Assembly: GCF_039555335.1 (NCBI RefSeq)
Contig: NW_027305499.1
Coordinates: 124,001 to 188,000, forward strand
Direction: 5' to 3'
Source of the DNA: Amphiura filiformis
Taxonomy: Eukaryota > Echinodermata > Ophiuroidea > Amphilepidida > Amphiuridae
Length of the DNA: 64,000 nucleotides
Shown: piece after piece, positions 12,394 to 24,895 of the stretch
Layout of the letters: each line of letters opens with the position of its first letter
Numbering within the stretch: position 1 is the stretch's first letter
Translations under genes and position numbers: made by a program
The notes under the pieces: generated by a model
Seen by the model: the letters and a program-made list of their open reading frames with translations, nothing else
Told to the model about the DNA's origin: nothing
The model's database searches: none

Positions 12394-12789
12394 TACCGTA
12401 ACCACTCGGGTATAAGCCCACCCCCCTAGATGGCAGATTTCACTTCAAAAATGGGGGTGGGCTTATAACCGGGGAGGGGCTAGTACTTGAATTTAGAAAT
12501 AAGAAAAATCATCCCCATTTGTATAATAATAATTATGCCCAATGTACCAGTAATTTCTATCATCTATGTCAATTTCTTAAAATTTTAAGTGTGGAATGTT
12601 AATTATCAACTGATATTCTTTTTATATATTTGTTCTTAAATGTGAGAGAAAAGCATTGATTTGATATTTAACTTGGCCAAAATTTAGTACTGGGCTTATA
12701 GCCGAGTGCACCCTTGTTCCCAGAATGTTTTGAAAAATAGGGGGTGGGCTTATACCTGAAGGTGGGCTTATACCCAGGTGGTTATGGTA
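12394..12789. mobile_element. TACCGTA-family TIR element (copy 1)
   Basis: The left end is TACCGTAACCACTCGGGTAT followed by aagcccacccccc. The right end carries the inverse, with ggtgggcttatacc written twice before a terminal ggttatggta. Termini in TAC and GTA with a TA at the junction suggest a Tc1/mariner-like TA target. The 396 bp interior is AT-rich and noncoding. Confidence 0.8.
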
Positions 12790-13184
12790 CTACATTAATT
12801 TAATGGCATGTTTCCAATCAGCATCAACAATGTTGCGGATTATCTTTAACCAGTTAATGTTTTCTTTAACAGTCAATGGTTATTATTAATGACAGTAGCT
12901 TGGAAACATTTTACATGAGACATTTAGGCTAGGCTAGAAATAATACTTTATTATATACTCATATCCTGCCACGTCAGTTTGCTCTCTACATCACAAGTTT
13001 TCATAAACCGGTACTTACCTGGACAATGAGAGCAATCGTTATTATTTCTGTCTGTTATTCTAGTGGTTTCAATTAACATTAGCCATATAATTTCTCCAGC
13101 ATTTCATGTCTTTGCTTCAGGAGAATAAATTTCAGTGAAACCTTATATTACCTGAACAAACAGGGAAACCATGTTTCTATTTTG
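12790..13184. other. Gene-free spacer
   Basis: AT-rich noncoding DNA. No feature recognised. Confidence 0.35.
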
Positions 13185-13425
13185 CCTAATTAAGGGCACG
13201 ATCATAAAGATCATCAAAATTCAGATTTTGATACCTTTGTCATTGTCATGATAGATGTGCTAACATCTAGCCTGTCAGACAAAAGCTGTGTATTCAAGAC
13301 AAAATAAGGCATTTTACATTTCAAAAATACCAAATGACAATTTGAATGAAATATCCTTCACTTAATATACAATTTTAATTTGTTTACACTTATGCTGGGA
13401 TCACTGAATGGGACTTTAATTTCTT
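13185..13425. repeat. Dispersed repeat, related to 40400-41295
   Basis: The words atcatcaaaattcagatttt, gatagatgtgctaaca and gctgggatcactgaatggga occur in the same order as at 40440-41295, and in inverted form at 36650-37200. This is a third, internally shortened copy of that family. Confidence 0.7.
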
Positions 13426-14286
13426 AGTCTAGTCCAGAAATTTAGTCATATCAATATAGAATAACACTGAATGTATCCACCAGCATAACAGGGCAACCAA
13501 AATGTAGTCTGCTATTTCTCTATCTAAATAGGCCTGCATCTTTCAATTATGGACTCTTTCAAAATGTGAGAAGGTGAATTGGTTTCATTTCAACAAATTT
13601 ACACAAGTAAAAAGATAGTTTTCCAAATTATTTGTGTTTTCAGTAAGAACGAACATTATTTCCTTGTGACTTAATTGTGACACCTACAAATCTGTGTAAA
13701 ATGAATTTATAATTGATTTATCTCATGTAAATGAAAACATAACACACAAAATAGACACTTTTGACATATTCTTCAATGTCAAAGAAATCTCACCGCAGCC
13801 ACAAATAGCATGCTTCATTAGTTCCCCATGTACTCCAGTCAGTCCCTGGTGAGTCACTAAGAGACCAATTCTATTGAATAGACCAGGAGCAAAGATGCAT
13901 AGTAAGTTTAATTTGATGATGCATTCCCTGGTGACATCTTCATCTCCATCACTTTTCAGATTCTCCTCTTTACACACACACACACATCTGCAGGTGATTT
14001 TTCATGTTCTTTTCACTGCCGTACTTGTTAGTATTCAATCCCCGCGCGCAGATCATGATGAGCTTGATTAAACAAGTGATTTTTGTTGCTGTACTTCATC
14101 ATGTAACTGAACTGAACATGTCATAGTGAAAGTTTTGAGGAAGTTTTGTTTTAGTTTTTAAATTGAAAAAAAAAATAGAAGATTTGATGAACCTTAATGA
14201 ACAATTGATTTTTTATATTGTACTGTACAAATTCTAAACACCCCCCCAAAAAAAAATTAACTAACAAACTAAATAAATATATAATG
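13426..14286. other. Gene-free stretch with short AC repeat
   Basis: A short (AC)n run lies at 13973-13986. A reading frame on the minus strand at 13723-13983 shows no family I recognise. Otherwise AT-rich. Confidence 0.35.
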
Positions 14287-15584
14287 TATATGGCCATGCG
14301 TTTTGAACTGAACACCCAAAAAGGGTGGTGGTGTCACACTTTTTGCCTCGATCGTTTTGTTTTTTGAGCATATCTTTGAAAGTACATGTAAAGAAGCTAT
14401 GGCAATAAATTTGGTACCAAATGAAAGCTAATATATTAATGATGAATTATGGAAAGTTACATGGAGGTATCTTGAACAGAAGCAGAATGGCATTCAATCC
14501 AATGACCCAAGTCAGGGGTGGTGGTGGCAGCGGCTCATGTGGCAGCGGCTCACCATGTACTAACTCAATGGGAAATTTCATTTTTTTTTTCTTGCAGTGC
14601 AAAAATGTTGAAATTTTCTTTAAAAACTAGTGTATATCAATAAATTTGGTATCAAAAGAAAGCTGACATTGTTATCTAAACTTTAATTCTGTAAAATAGT
14701 TGAAACAATAAACTGCCTTTAGCTAATGTTAAGGGCAAGTGCTTTGAACTCGACATCTAAAATGGGTGAGTGGTGTCACATTTTTCACTGGGGTCATTAG
14801 TTTTTTTAATGCATCATTGGAATAAAAAAAGATTTGATAGTAAATTTGGTATCAAATGACAGCTAAAACACCAATTATTAATTATGGAAAGGTGTCAATA
14901 AGATATCTATGGATATCTATATCTATATCTATGGCCAAGGCAGGGGTGGTGGAGCGGGGCACTCTCTGCACAAAACTGTAAGCGAAGTTGTCATTTTGGG
15001 AGCCTCGTAGTCGGTGTGCAAATGTGTTGCTATTTTTCTTTAAAATGAGTATTTATCAATAAATTTGGTATCAAAAGAAAGCTGACATTATATACACTTT
15101 TATTTTGTTATAAGTTAAAATAGTTAGCTGCTTTAGGGTATATGATAGGCCAATGTTCTCCAAGACAAGAAAAATTAATCCTATTTTGGTCACTTTTTGA
15201 AGGGTTGTATCATTTTACAAAAGTGATAATCCCCATACATTTATATATGGCAGGAAAGCCCTTACTCTGATCTATTAGAAAATGACATGAAATAAGATGC
15301 AGGGGTAACACAGAAATGTTAGTGACATTATACCCCTGTACCACTACTGTCAGTTGATGTTTTTTCTCATTCACATAAATGTAGCATTAGAACCTTACAT
15401 CTGACAGTGTTTCTGAGTATCTTGTTGGATTCCTTGTTCAATTTCCTTTCAGAAAATGTATACTTTTATCATGCTGGTGGGTATGGTTTGAAAAATATGG
15501 GCATTTGAAGGTGAAAGAGTGTCGCAAATTTCAAAAATCAGTGTGTGACGAAAAGTCGGCGAGGTGAAAACGCATGGCCATATA
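14287..15584. mobile_element. 1.3-kb TIR element with internal tandem repeats
   Basis: The left terminus tatatggccatgcgtttt is exactly inverted at the right terminus (aaaacgcatggccatata). Inside, a unit of roughly 420 bp is repeated: the landmark aaatttggta(t/c)caaa recurs at about 14406, 14643, 14841 and 15060, and gtggtgtcaca at about 14327 and 14771. TA dinucleotides end the repeats. A solitary copy of the terminus also lies at 52038-52060. No transposase was seen. Confidence 0.8.
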
Positions 15585-17356
15585 AAAAAAATCAAATTTA
15601 AAATATATCAAATAGGCCCCTTTAAAATAAAAACAAAAAATGGAAATAAACATGTAGCAATTAGTGGGTTTTTAGCGGTTCGGCATTAGACAAGTTTAGA
15701 AAATAAACATGATGTTTTTTGTACATTCTAGGCCTATAATTAGACCACAGAGGAATGTTGAATGGAAGTTCCACTTTCGGCCTGTAGGCCTACTACTTAA
15801 ATGCTATTCGGAACCCCTGCAATTTGCCCAATGGTGACCAAAAGACTAGATTTTTACAAATTTCTATGCAAACCATCAATCATAAAACCCATTTAATGAT
15901 CCATTTTGACCTTCAGAAATGTATATCTGAACTTTAAAAAATTATAATAAAAGTAATCATTTGTAATAATTTTATATGACTGCAGAGTTCATGAATATGG
16001 TTGATGAAAATGCCCAAATAAAATTCAAAGAGGATTTTGCAAAATAGCATTCATCCCCAATGAAACAAATGTGCAAGCAAGTTAATGAAATCAATTATTT
16101 CATGTACCTGCTTCTGACAGAAGTGGCAGGAAGCCACCTTTATGGCATATCCTATCTGGTATTACCGTTCATGTACGCCATTATTGACCAAGCTACTGCT
16201 GGGCCTTATGACTCACTGTATTTACACATAATTGTGTTACCACTTACACACAGCCTTAAAATATGACCCAATTTTACTAATAAATTAAAAGAGAAAAGAC
16301 AAGACAAGTCACTGTCAAGTTCAACAAGCCATGGAAGAATGCACATTTGGTGACTGCTACCTAGTACTAATACTGATTACAGCCAATGTACAATGTGCTT
16401 TGTTCTGTATCATACGTACATAATCATTGTTTTAGAAATTTATTCAAAAAGAAAAAAAAGGTCAAATCTTTAATTTACACACCCAAGTTTTTGAATTTAC
16501 ACACCCAAACCTTCAAATCCGACCTAAGACCTTGTTACATACAAACACATGCATTTAATTTTTGCAAAATTTTTTGTCATTTAATTTCTAGACTGAGTAA
16601 TTTCTGAAAAAATAAAATATTTCTATTGTTTCTTTTCCGTTTAAAACATTGGAAATTAAAAATGAAATTCTATTGACTTTACAATTTGGTTTGGAATTTG
16701 TGCATCCCCCCCCCCCAAAAAAAACCCCAACCCAACATATACATACTAAATAAAAAACAACAACACACTGAATCACTTAGAATCATACAATTACAAATTT
16801 GGATTTGCATCTGTTTAAAAAATTGTGTACTGTTGCATTTACAAATGTGTAGGCCACTGTATGAAATAATCTAAGCACCATTAAATTTGCCTTGAATGAT
16901 GAGACCATGATACTCATGCTGATGATCAAATCATGAAAATGGCCAACATGCACACATGATGAGATTTTCCTGTGAGTTCCAAAAATGGATCGATACTCAG
17001 TCATGTAAATTTTATCCCCCTCTGCTGGGCCTAATTAGGGATGTTACTTAGATCTTGGTTGGGCCTGATAACAGATACTTGGAACTACAAACCTTTCCTG
17101 AGCATTTGCCATAAAATAGGGATTTCTGAAGTTTTCCTCTGTTCTTTTTTGTTAGTTTTAAAAGTGAATAATACTGTATATGATATCCAGGAATCTCCCA
17201 TAAAGGTAAACCGGAGACCCAACTGAGATCCAAGTGTCTCCCCCTCTCGCTGGTCATTTCACCCTCTTCACTCCATAGTAAATGCAATAAGAGATTGATT
17301 AATTTTAAGTTTTGTGAAAAAGATAAGGCTACATAAAACATTTTTTTTAAAATGTG
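15585..17356. other. AT-rich gene-free stretch
   Basis: A plus-strand reading frame at 16060-16266 has no recognised domain. A C10/A8 tract is at 16706-16723. No element borders were identified. Confidence 0.35.
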
Positions 17357-18085
17357 TTTCTTGTTATGTTTAAACAGCCACTTTTTATTAGCGTAAATAC
17401 ATTTTCCACATCAAATGGAAATTGGCAGCCGTAATACTAGATTCAAATGTTTAGGGGGTGTAGATTTTATGGTTTTTGGTAGGGCTTGAAGACAAAATGG
17501 CAAAGGAAGTATGGATAGACTTCATCAGACTCTCCCAGATGGCTCATGAATCACCTTAGCTAAAAGGCTACATACTATAGACCACTTGACATCATTGTTT
17601 ATCAACAAAGGCGAGGGACTGGTCTATCGATATGCTTGAACGAACTGCTACACTGTTCAATGGCTTTCTTGTACTAGATGAAATGTGGTGGGTGATTTAA
17701 AACGCACATGCCCTGAGCTACGATGCGTATGTACACTTCAGTGCAAATAACAATGGAAATTACCATAATTCGGGCGCATACTGCCTGGCAATAACGTCAC
17801 ATGTCAGGTGGTCTATAAGCCTGTCAATATTAAACATGAAAACATTTTTGTGTTTTTGTTTCTTTGTGGTTTTTGTTATGTTTAAACAGCCAATTAATTT
17901 TTTTACTCAGCACAATTTTCCACATCAAATGGATATCGACAGCCGTAATACTATTCAAATGTTTAGGGGTGTGTAGAGTTTATAGTTTTGTGGCACATGC
18001 AGGGCTTGAGGACAAAATGGCAGAGGAAGTATGGATACATCATACAGCCTTCATCAGACTCTTCCAGATGGCTCAGCTCATGAAT
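17357..18085. repeat. About 210-bp direct duplication flanking a MITE
   Basis: The segment from about 17362 (gttatgtttaaacagcca, cagccgtaatact, gacaaaatggca, ccagatggctca) is repeated from about 17874 to 18085 in the same order. The TIR element at 17576-17817 lies between the two copies. Confidence 0.8.
17576..17817. mobile_element. TATAGACC MITE, copy 1 (242 bp)
   Basis: The ends are TATAGACCACTTGACAT and ATGTCAGGTGGTCTATA, inverted repeats of about 17 bp. The interior matches the copy at 40508-40753 closely (shared gtttatcaacaaaggcgagg, tacactgttcaatggcttt). TA at the ends suggests a TA target. It encodes no protein. Confidence 0.88.
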
Positions 18086-19271
18086 CAAATGCACCTCAAC
18101 CCAATTCAAAGATAGAAGCTGTGGCAATCTGCAAAATGGGGAATTCTTGGTATACATACCGAGGTATCACGTGGGTCTTCATATGGATCACTATCTGATT
18201 TTTCCTTGATGAAGAGAAAACATTATTCTTCTCTGTAAAAATTTTGTGAGTGATTTGGTGGTGGTGGAGTTGTTTATTGGTTTGTTTACACTGTTGCTTA
18301 TATTCTGATGTTTTTCATAGATGTAGTACATGTAAGAACTTATGAACATACATTGTATGTACATTACATACACGTAAGATAGTCAATGAAAAATTGAGCT
18401 GTGTCTGAAAACGCTAATTGTGGTTTATTCAACTTAAACATGACAGTACATGTAATTACTTTTCATGCTGTGTGCTGCTGCATGTACAAAATATTATGTT
18501 TGTATGTACATGTATGTCATACGTTAAATATCGATCAACAGAACAATTTATGAATTGAAGCAAATAACACATTGGGCAGTTGGCATGTCACATCTTCAAA
18601 TGTACGCACTTACTGTTTGCAAATGAATAATGTGGATTATTCAAATTTATTGTGCATTGTATTTGACAGAATTACGTGAGTGTGAAATATTGAAAATTCC
18701 AACTTTGACCGATATTTTAACTGTCATACTTTTTCATGGATATTTTACCCCCCCACACACACACATATGAAAGGACTTAAGTTTTATAGGGCATCATCAA
18801 AATTTTGGTTTGTTCCTAAGTAATAGAAAACAGTGGAATATACATTGTCATGTTTGTGCAGTGACAGTCTTTGCCCAATTCTTAATTTAGTTGTTTTTTT
18901 TACTGTGACATCACTTTTGCATCAATCCTGCCACAATATATTCAATTCCAAACTGAAATGATTATAATGAAAAACTTCGCTAAATTAGAGAAAACTACAT
19001 GTATGCACAAACCTTCTCAACATCTACAAAAGCATACCTACACATGGGTATAACATCAACAGCATGTAATGAATCAAATTTGTGGAATGCCGCATACGCA
19101 TCCCGATTTAATCAGATTTGGCAGCCTTATCCTCACAAAATACAGTTTGTATGTAAGTGTATTCACTGTCAAATGTGGGGCTCCTATTTAACTCCAGTGT
19201 CAACATGGCATTATTGTTAGCATCTATAGGTATGTGATGACAGATTGATTTGTGCCTTGCTTCAAAATAAA
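18086..19271. other. AT-rich gene-free stretch
   Basis: Contains tacatgta-type words and a C8/(CA)5 run at 18749-18767. No coding or element signal recognised. Confidence 0.35.
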
Positions 19272-19348
19272 TACCGTACTGACGCGAGTATAGTCACACA
19301 CCGCTTTTGGGTGAACATTTTTCAAAATTGGGGGTGGGACTATACTCG

Positions 19349-19381
<33 letters not shown>

Positions 19382-19721
19382 GTTTTGTAGTGTCCCTGGA
19401 CCTAGACCTAAATGCTAGGATCATTCATGGTTAACCTAAAAAAAAAAAAAAGATGTTTTGTATTTTTAATATGAAAATTGATAATTTGTATACATGTCAT
19501 AATGATTTCAAAATGCATTGAATTTGAATTTAAAAAAAAAAAAATTTTTAAGTTCAATCTTGAATGATCCTAGCATTTAGGTCTAGGTCCTGGGACACTC
19601 CAAAGCCGAAAAATAAATAACTTAAACAATTTTTTTTTTTTTTTTCTTAATTTCTGAATTTTTCGAAAATTTGGGGTGGGACTTTACTCGAAGGTGGGAC
19701 TATACTCGCGTCAGTACGGTA
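19272..19721. mobile_element. TACCGTA-family TIR element (copy 2)
   Basis: The left end is taccgtactgacgcgagtat and the right end the exact inverse (atactcgcgtcagtacggta). As in the 12394 copy, the subterminal phrase ggtgggac(t/t)(t/a)tactcg appears twice at the right. Inner arms also pair: ggacctagacctaaatgcta at about 19398 against tagcatttaggtctaggtcc at about 19570. Long T runs and A runs fill the centre. Confidence 0.88.
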
Positions 19722-19900
19722 ATACAACTTATATATTATTGCACAGAGATGTGATTGTGAATGTGATGACACAATTTGATCCACTCAGGCCGAAGTTGGC
19801 AATTGTGGAAATTGACTTACCATTGTACAATGTATGTTGTATCATTGAAAAAAATTGCTGATCACAGTACAGTACTTATTAGCTTTTACACACTGAGTAA

Positions 19901-20199
19901 CAAGCCTTAAAATAAGCAGGCGTCAGGAGCAAATTTGCCCTCCTTAAGCCATCAATTGCTCCTGGTTTTGTAAAATTCAAATGAACCAGGAGCAATTTTC
20001 GAAAACAAATTGCTCCTGGTGCCAGTTTTGCACATGATGCAGTAGTGCTTATTATGTTGTATTGTATATGCAGAGAGAAAGAGATAATTTAAAAATTGAT
20101 CATGTTTCTTCAGAAATTGCTCCTGGTTCTTGAAAAATTGCAGTGAACCAGGTTCATAACAAATTGCTCCTGGTTCCAGTCCGCTTATTTCATGGCTTG
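19901..20199. mobile_element. hAT-like nonautonomous element, 8-bp TSD ctgagtaa
   Basis: The termini CAAGCCTTAAAATAAG and CTTATTTCATGGCTTG are inverted. The element is flanked by exact 8-bp duplications ctgagtaa at 19893-19900 and 20200-20207, the size typical of hAT transposons. The interior repeats attgctcctggtt and its inverse many times, as in the 10559-10810 element. Confidence 0.85.
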
Positions 20200-20328
20200 C
20201 TGAGTAATGCTGGATTTTAAATGATACAAATTTCTTGAATAGCCTGTTTATTTCTAAAAATTTTGTTTTACCAAAAAACAAATTTAAAGAAATAGTCTAT
20301 TCAAAAATTTACAATTCTAATACTTAGG

Positions 20329-20766
20329 TAATATGTGACGTGACATGTCAAAAGGAGACACTTTTGGGCAGGTAATCAGTTTTGAGGTTTTTACATATCT
20401 TAAATATAGAGATATTTTACTCCACAATGCCGTTTTCCCCCAATGAAATCGGACATTCCTAAGCGAAGATATTGAGTTCGTAAGTTATGGTATATTTTTA
20501 TAAAATTGGAAATTGAGATATCGGCCTTTAAAAATATTATTGACAATGTTGAGAGTAGGAATTACCAAGAAAAATGTCTCAAAAAATACAAGATGCCAGT
20601 TATATTCCGGTCTGAATCTATCAGACAATATTCTAAACATTGATAACATCCCAAATTCGCAACAAACCTAAATTGTGAAAAAATCTCCCCCGGGCAGATT
20701 TTTGGCTATTTCTCCATTTGCGATCCTGCCCAAAAGTGTCTCCTTTTGACATGACACGTCACATTA
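20329..20766. mobile_element. TIR element, 42-bp inverted ends
   Basis: The left end gtgacgtgacatgtcaaaag, then gagacacttttgggcagg, is mirrored at the right by cctgcccaaaagtgtctcct, then tttgacatgacacgtcac. TA dinucleotides bound the repeats. The 438-bp element encodes nothing. Confidence 0.85.
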
Positions 20767-21156
20767 GTATTTAAAAATAAATAAATTAATTTACAAAGAA
20801 ATACAAAACAATAAATTAGTTATTTCAAAATTGTTTTAAAAAAATGGAGAGGGACACTAGTACTCAATATTTAAATATTATAAAAATATTATTTTTTGCT
20901 GTATAAATTATGTGTATGCAGGAATCACAATTTCATGCACCATAAATTAAATTATGGAAATGATCACAGTCAAACTGGAGTCTGGACCTTTTCATGCATG
21001 GAAAACAATTGAATTAATTAACTGTAGAAAAAAAGTCAAAGCCGCTGGCAATCACTGCTGGGATGATTGTAAACTGCTGGGATTTTCTTGTAATTTACAG
21101 ACCATGTACGGTACTAATTATTTACACTTTTTAAAGCCTAAATGTAAAACAATGTA
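20767..21156. other. Gene-free spacer in the mannosidase downstream region
   Basis: AT-rich DNA with an unrecognised plus-strand reading frame at 20954-21175. No feature assigned. Confidence 0.35.
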
Positions 21157-21164
21157 CTGGTGGG

Positions 21165-21682
21165 CAGGGGTGTAACCAGACCTGACCTTCCGGGGAGCAA
21201 AATTTCCCAATTTTTGACCAAAAGTTGTATTATTTATAAAAGATCGCGAGCGGCTTGCCCTTTGCAAGTGATAAACGGTGGGGGTCAAGGGGCTCGCCTT
21301 AGGGCCCTGGTGGGGTCCAGGGGCAAAGCCCGGTCAGAGAATCAAGGGCGGAGCCCCTGAAGCTCATGGTTTTGGCATATTAGAAGCTAAAAATCCAGTG
21401 TTCAGAGTACAAAATTTCACAATGAAGGTAGTATAGATCTTCTTCCTCTTTCTTTCCCTTTTCTCTTCTCCCTTCCCCTTTCTCTTCTCCTTCCCTTTTT
21501 TCTTTGCTTCTTTCCTTTCTCTTCTTCCCTCTTTTTCCCCCTTTTTTCTCTTCTCCTTCCCCTTTTTTCTTCCCTCTTTTTCTCTCCTTCCCCCCTTTTC
21601 CCCTTCCCAATTTTTTGCTCTTCTTCCCATTTTTTTTTGTGTCCGAGGGCAGCTTGTCCCCCCCCACTGGTTACGCCCACTG
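21165..21682. mobile_element. hAT-like element, 8-bp TSD ctggtggg
   Basis: The ends CAGGGGTGTAACCAG and CTGGTTACGCCCACTG are inverted. Exact 8-bp duplications ctggtggg lie at 21157-21164 and 21683-21690. The right half (about 21434-21640) is an almost pure polypyrimidine tract. The element lies just downstream of mannosidase exon 2 in what should be its second intron. Confidence 0.9.
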
Positions 21683-21936
21683 CTGGTGGGTGCTTACAAA
21701 ATTAACAAGTGAAATGTGCAGAACTTTGATTGTAAAATGTAAACATGCAGTTAGCTTATTCTCCTGCAAACATTTGTGTGCAAACAGAAAAAGTAAAAAC
21801 TAAAAAAGTTTTTGCTTTTCATTAATAGAGATTATAACTGCTTTTTTAATGAAATAAGGGGACAGTGTATGTGTAAATGATGCTTGATTATTCTTGAACA
21901 TGAAACTTGTTAGCAACACAAAACAAACAAACTTAC

Positions 21937-22155
21937 CGCTGCAGTAAATTTAAAGTCATGAGCAATCCAATCTCTGGCCTTATGATACTGGTCTTGCAAT
22001 CCCATTATAAATAGTGTATCGATGCCATCTACTATCGTTGCACCTAGTGACGTTCTACCAAATATACTAGCTGAATGACCCATGTGTGAGACTGGTTTCA
22101 GCTCATTGGCACCCCACGCATATTTCTCATAGCCACCCCATGCATGGAGCATCAT
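21937..22155 (-). CDS. MAN1A: Class I alpha-1,2-mannosidase (MAN1A type), coding exon 2
   Basis: This 219-nt exon encodes 73 residues beginning MMLHAWGGYEKYAWGANELK. It contains GATIVDGIDTLFIMG, the start of the GH47 catalytic (alpha/alpha)7 barrel of Golgi mannosidase I, which trims Man9 N-glycans. Splice sites are canonical on the minus strand: acceptor cag|atgatg at 22156/22155 and donor gcg|gtaagt at 21937/21936. Both borders fall between codons, as for the joining exon at 28693-29322. The next exon, expected to begin with a VFEVNIRF-like stretch, was not found between here and 6000, so intron 2 is long or the exon was missed. The exact paralogue (MAN1A1, MAN1A2, MAN1C1) cannot be decided from these residues. 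Confidence 0.94.
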
Positions 22156-22357
22156 CTGTGGACAGAACAAAACATGATTACATTCAGGGACATGAACAAT
22201 TAAAGCCATAATGTGTGATTTGCTTCACAGCGATGCCCTCAATTTTATTCGAATTTCTACTCTTTGCATAATTATAATGCCCAGTGGTATACTAAAATAC
22301 CACGTAAAAGACTAAGCCTGAAGTGCGTTAATAACAGCAAAATCTAACTTTTTGTAT

Positions 22358-22381
22358 TAAAACCGGGTCGACCCGGTTTTA
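22358..22381. repeat. 24-bp perfect palindrome
   Basis: The sequence taaaaccgggtc joined to its exact inverse gacccggtttta forms a perfect palindrome centred on a SalI-like gtcgac. It lies about 200 bp upstream of exon 2 in intron 1. Confidence 0.9.
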
Positions 22382-22610
22382 TTCAGAGTTCAATGATCGA
22401 ATACATACTTGCTAACATGTACGGTACCGTGGATGTCAGCTTGTATCATACACACATCGAGCGCGATGCTCCGTGCAGTTACATGTAATACGATCAGCGA
22501 GCGTAGTACACGCATTGTAGGCGTTGGAATGAATCGCAATTTTCTTCGTTATACCTTATTTGCTTGGCTCAAAATTAAAAGGGGATAATGTGATCAGTGA
22601 AAACAAACAT

Positions 22611-22744
22611 TTAAATAAGAATCTATTCTTTATGCAAATAAATAATCCATTATTGCTTTATTGTAGGCTTGGGCGATTTAAATAAGAATCTATTCTTTAT
22701 GCAAATAAATAATCCATTATTGCTTTATTGTAGGCTTGGGCGAT
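22611..22744. repeat. Exact 67-bp tandem duplication
   Basis: Positions 22611-22677 and 22678-22744 appear identical, beginning ttaaataagaatctattctt. Identity of the two units indicates a very recent event or an assembly artefact. Confidence 0.92.
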
Positions 22745-23372
22745 TGTTATACAATAGATTTTGATTCATTTTTTAAAATATAATTGCTTATTTTCGATTT
22801 GATTCCGCTCACACCATACAAACTGTCTGCCAATGATCACATCATTCACAAGCCTTTTTGATCTGGCTAAATATTTCCCATGCACCATCAAGCATGACTT
22901 AATGAGGAGCTGTCAATTGGTACTGGTAGTGACATTTAATCCATGGTTTAAAATCAGCTCAATATTCACGAAATGTGAAATACAATGTAGGCCTATGTAC
23001 ATTTATGTTTGTTGTACAGTCTAACTCAGAGTCTCAGGCAGGAACACAAAAAGATCTAGGTCTGTTTCTGTAATGCTTATTCTGTAAGATTTATTTCGAC
23101 ACATGTACATGTGTCCTCAAAGCGTTTAAAACGGAACCCCTAGCAGAGGGTGGACACACTGTGTCATCCAAATAATATTAAGGAATTAATTGCAGATCAT
23201 GTAATAAATCTTTTTTTAAATTATAATTATAATTGGATGACACCCAGTGCACACAGCCTGGTAACTCTAAATATCATAATTTGGAAAAATTATTTATATA
23301 CTGGTTGAATGGGGAATTAGGTTTGGCTGACAATATAGGTTATCCATGATAATTGATATTCTATAAGCTGCA

Positions 23373-23610
23373 CAGTGGTAGCGCTATAACTAAACACTCC
23401 AGTGTAGTAGGGGGTCCGGAGTAGAGTTTGGTGAGTCCGAGTTGCACAAATGCAGCATAAATCACTTGCAATAGCGCTACATGTAGATTGAAAAACTGGG
23501 GGTCTGCAGGGACCCCTGAACTTGCAGAAAATTTAAAAACAGGGGTCCGAACTCTATTTTGGTGGGTCCGGCCGTCCGGGACCCCAAAAAGCAACCTAGC
23601 ACTACCCCTG
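23373..23610. mobile_element. hAT-like element, TSD aagctgca (minus-oriented copy)
   Basis: The ends CAGTGGTAGCGCT and AGCACTACCCCTG are inverted, and exact 8-bp duplications aagctgca occur at 23365-23372 and 23611-23618. The interior is the reverse complement of the element at 27963-28225, including the words gtccggagtagagtttggtg and tctgcagggacccctgaact. Confidence 0.93.
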
Positions 23611-23948
23611 AAGCTGCATACCCTATCAGCGACTGCTATAGGCCTACCTTGTTTAGGATTTTCAGAAGTACCTGCATGTGCAACCATGACTGTTTCAAAA
23701 TAGCCCGCCAAAGTCATGCAAGTAACTCAGAGGTTGTGCATTGAATTGGTTTGAATGAAGTCACACATGACTAACATGGATAACCCTCTAAACACCAATA
23801 CCCCAAACAAGCTCATGCCTGGTACAATGTAGGACCAAAATAAGCTTACTATTGGATGAATACCGGTACACTTGAATGTTAGATGATTTGATCAGTCTAT
23901 TACAACCAAAATAGAAAGAGGTACTTGACTCAAGAGGGCACTCAAGTG

Positions 23949-24895
23949 CAGGGTTCCCGTTAAGGTTTTAAAAATGTGCGTCCGTAATGACGCAAGTTTG
24001 CTGACGAGGTTGCAAAAACTTGCGTCCAGACAGATTTGTGTGCGTCCATCTGAAATTCACGATTATGACGATACACACGTACCCCAGGTCTACACCTCAA
24101 CAAATGTTGATTGTTAAAAAAAATAAAAGTGCATTTTCACCGTGATATTCCATCTCCATTCGCTATGATAATTTTTCTCATTTCTGTGTCAGTTTTGGTC
24201 CCAAACGTGGTCAAAAACAGGTGCAAAAACATGAGCAAAGTCTGTCAATCTTGAGCAAATTTTAGATTTCGTAATTTTACTTCGCATTTCTTTTTTTTTA
24301 AATTAACGTGTTGTTGATGCTACAAAGCTAAAACACGCGCTGCCACAAATAATACGCAAAAGGGTTATCATTTGGATTTTGTCTTTAAAATTGCTTTTAT
24401 TCATCGTAACAATAATACTAATAAAGGAAACCTAGATTATTTATGAGAAAATAAACATAAAATATTAAAAATTGAATATTGTCAGGTTGTGATAAATAAT
24501 GAAATAAACATTAACCGCACGTTAGCGGCACATGTTGAGTCCAGCATTCTTGCTTGTAAACAAAACAATCGGGACTTCCCCAGGCCATCAAACAGCAATC
24601 GTTCGGAAAGCATGCAAAAAGTGCACGATTTCCTGACGTTGCATTTACAAATATTACAGAATTTACTTCAATTCTTAGCAGGTGGGTCAAAATTTTGCGG
24701 CTTTTATTATCTTAAAAATATAAAAGAATAAAAATTTCTTATTTTTATCATCAATTAATGATAAAATTTGAAGTTTTGTCTCGTCCACATGCATGTGACA
24801 TGGACGCATAAAATACTTGATTAGCCATGTAAACTTGCGTGCAAATTTGTAAAATATGCGTCTGGACGCAATGACGCACACGAACGGGAAGCCTG
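23949..24895. mobile_element. hAT-like element of 947 bp, TSD ctcaagtg
   Basis: The ends CAGGGTTCCCGTT and AACGGGAAGCCTG are inverted, with exact 8-bp duplications ctcaagtg at 23941-23948 and 24896-24903. Subterminal gcgtcc/ggacgc words recur several times near both ends, as expected for transposase-binding sites in hAT elements. No transposase frame is evident; short reading frames inside are unrecognised. Confidence 0.93.

Noticed and set aside
13723..13983. Possible additional mannosidase exon on the minus strand
   Set aside because: The translation shows no GH47 motif, and I saw no match to the expected residues after exon 2.
21364..21680. Overlapping minus-strand frames rich in Lys, Glu and Arg
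   Set aside because: They are translations of a polypyrimidine tract inside a hAT-like element; all three frames are open because of composition, not coding.
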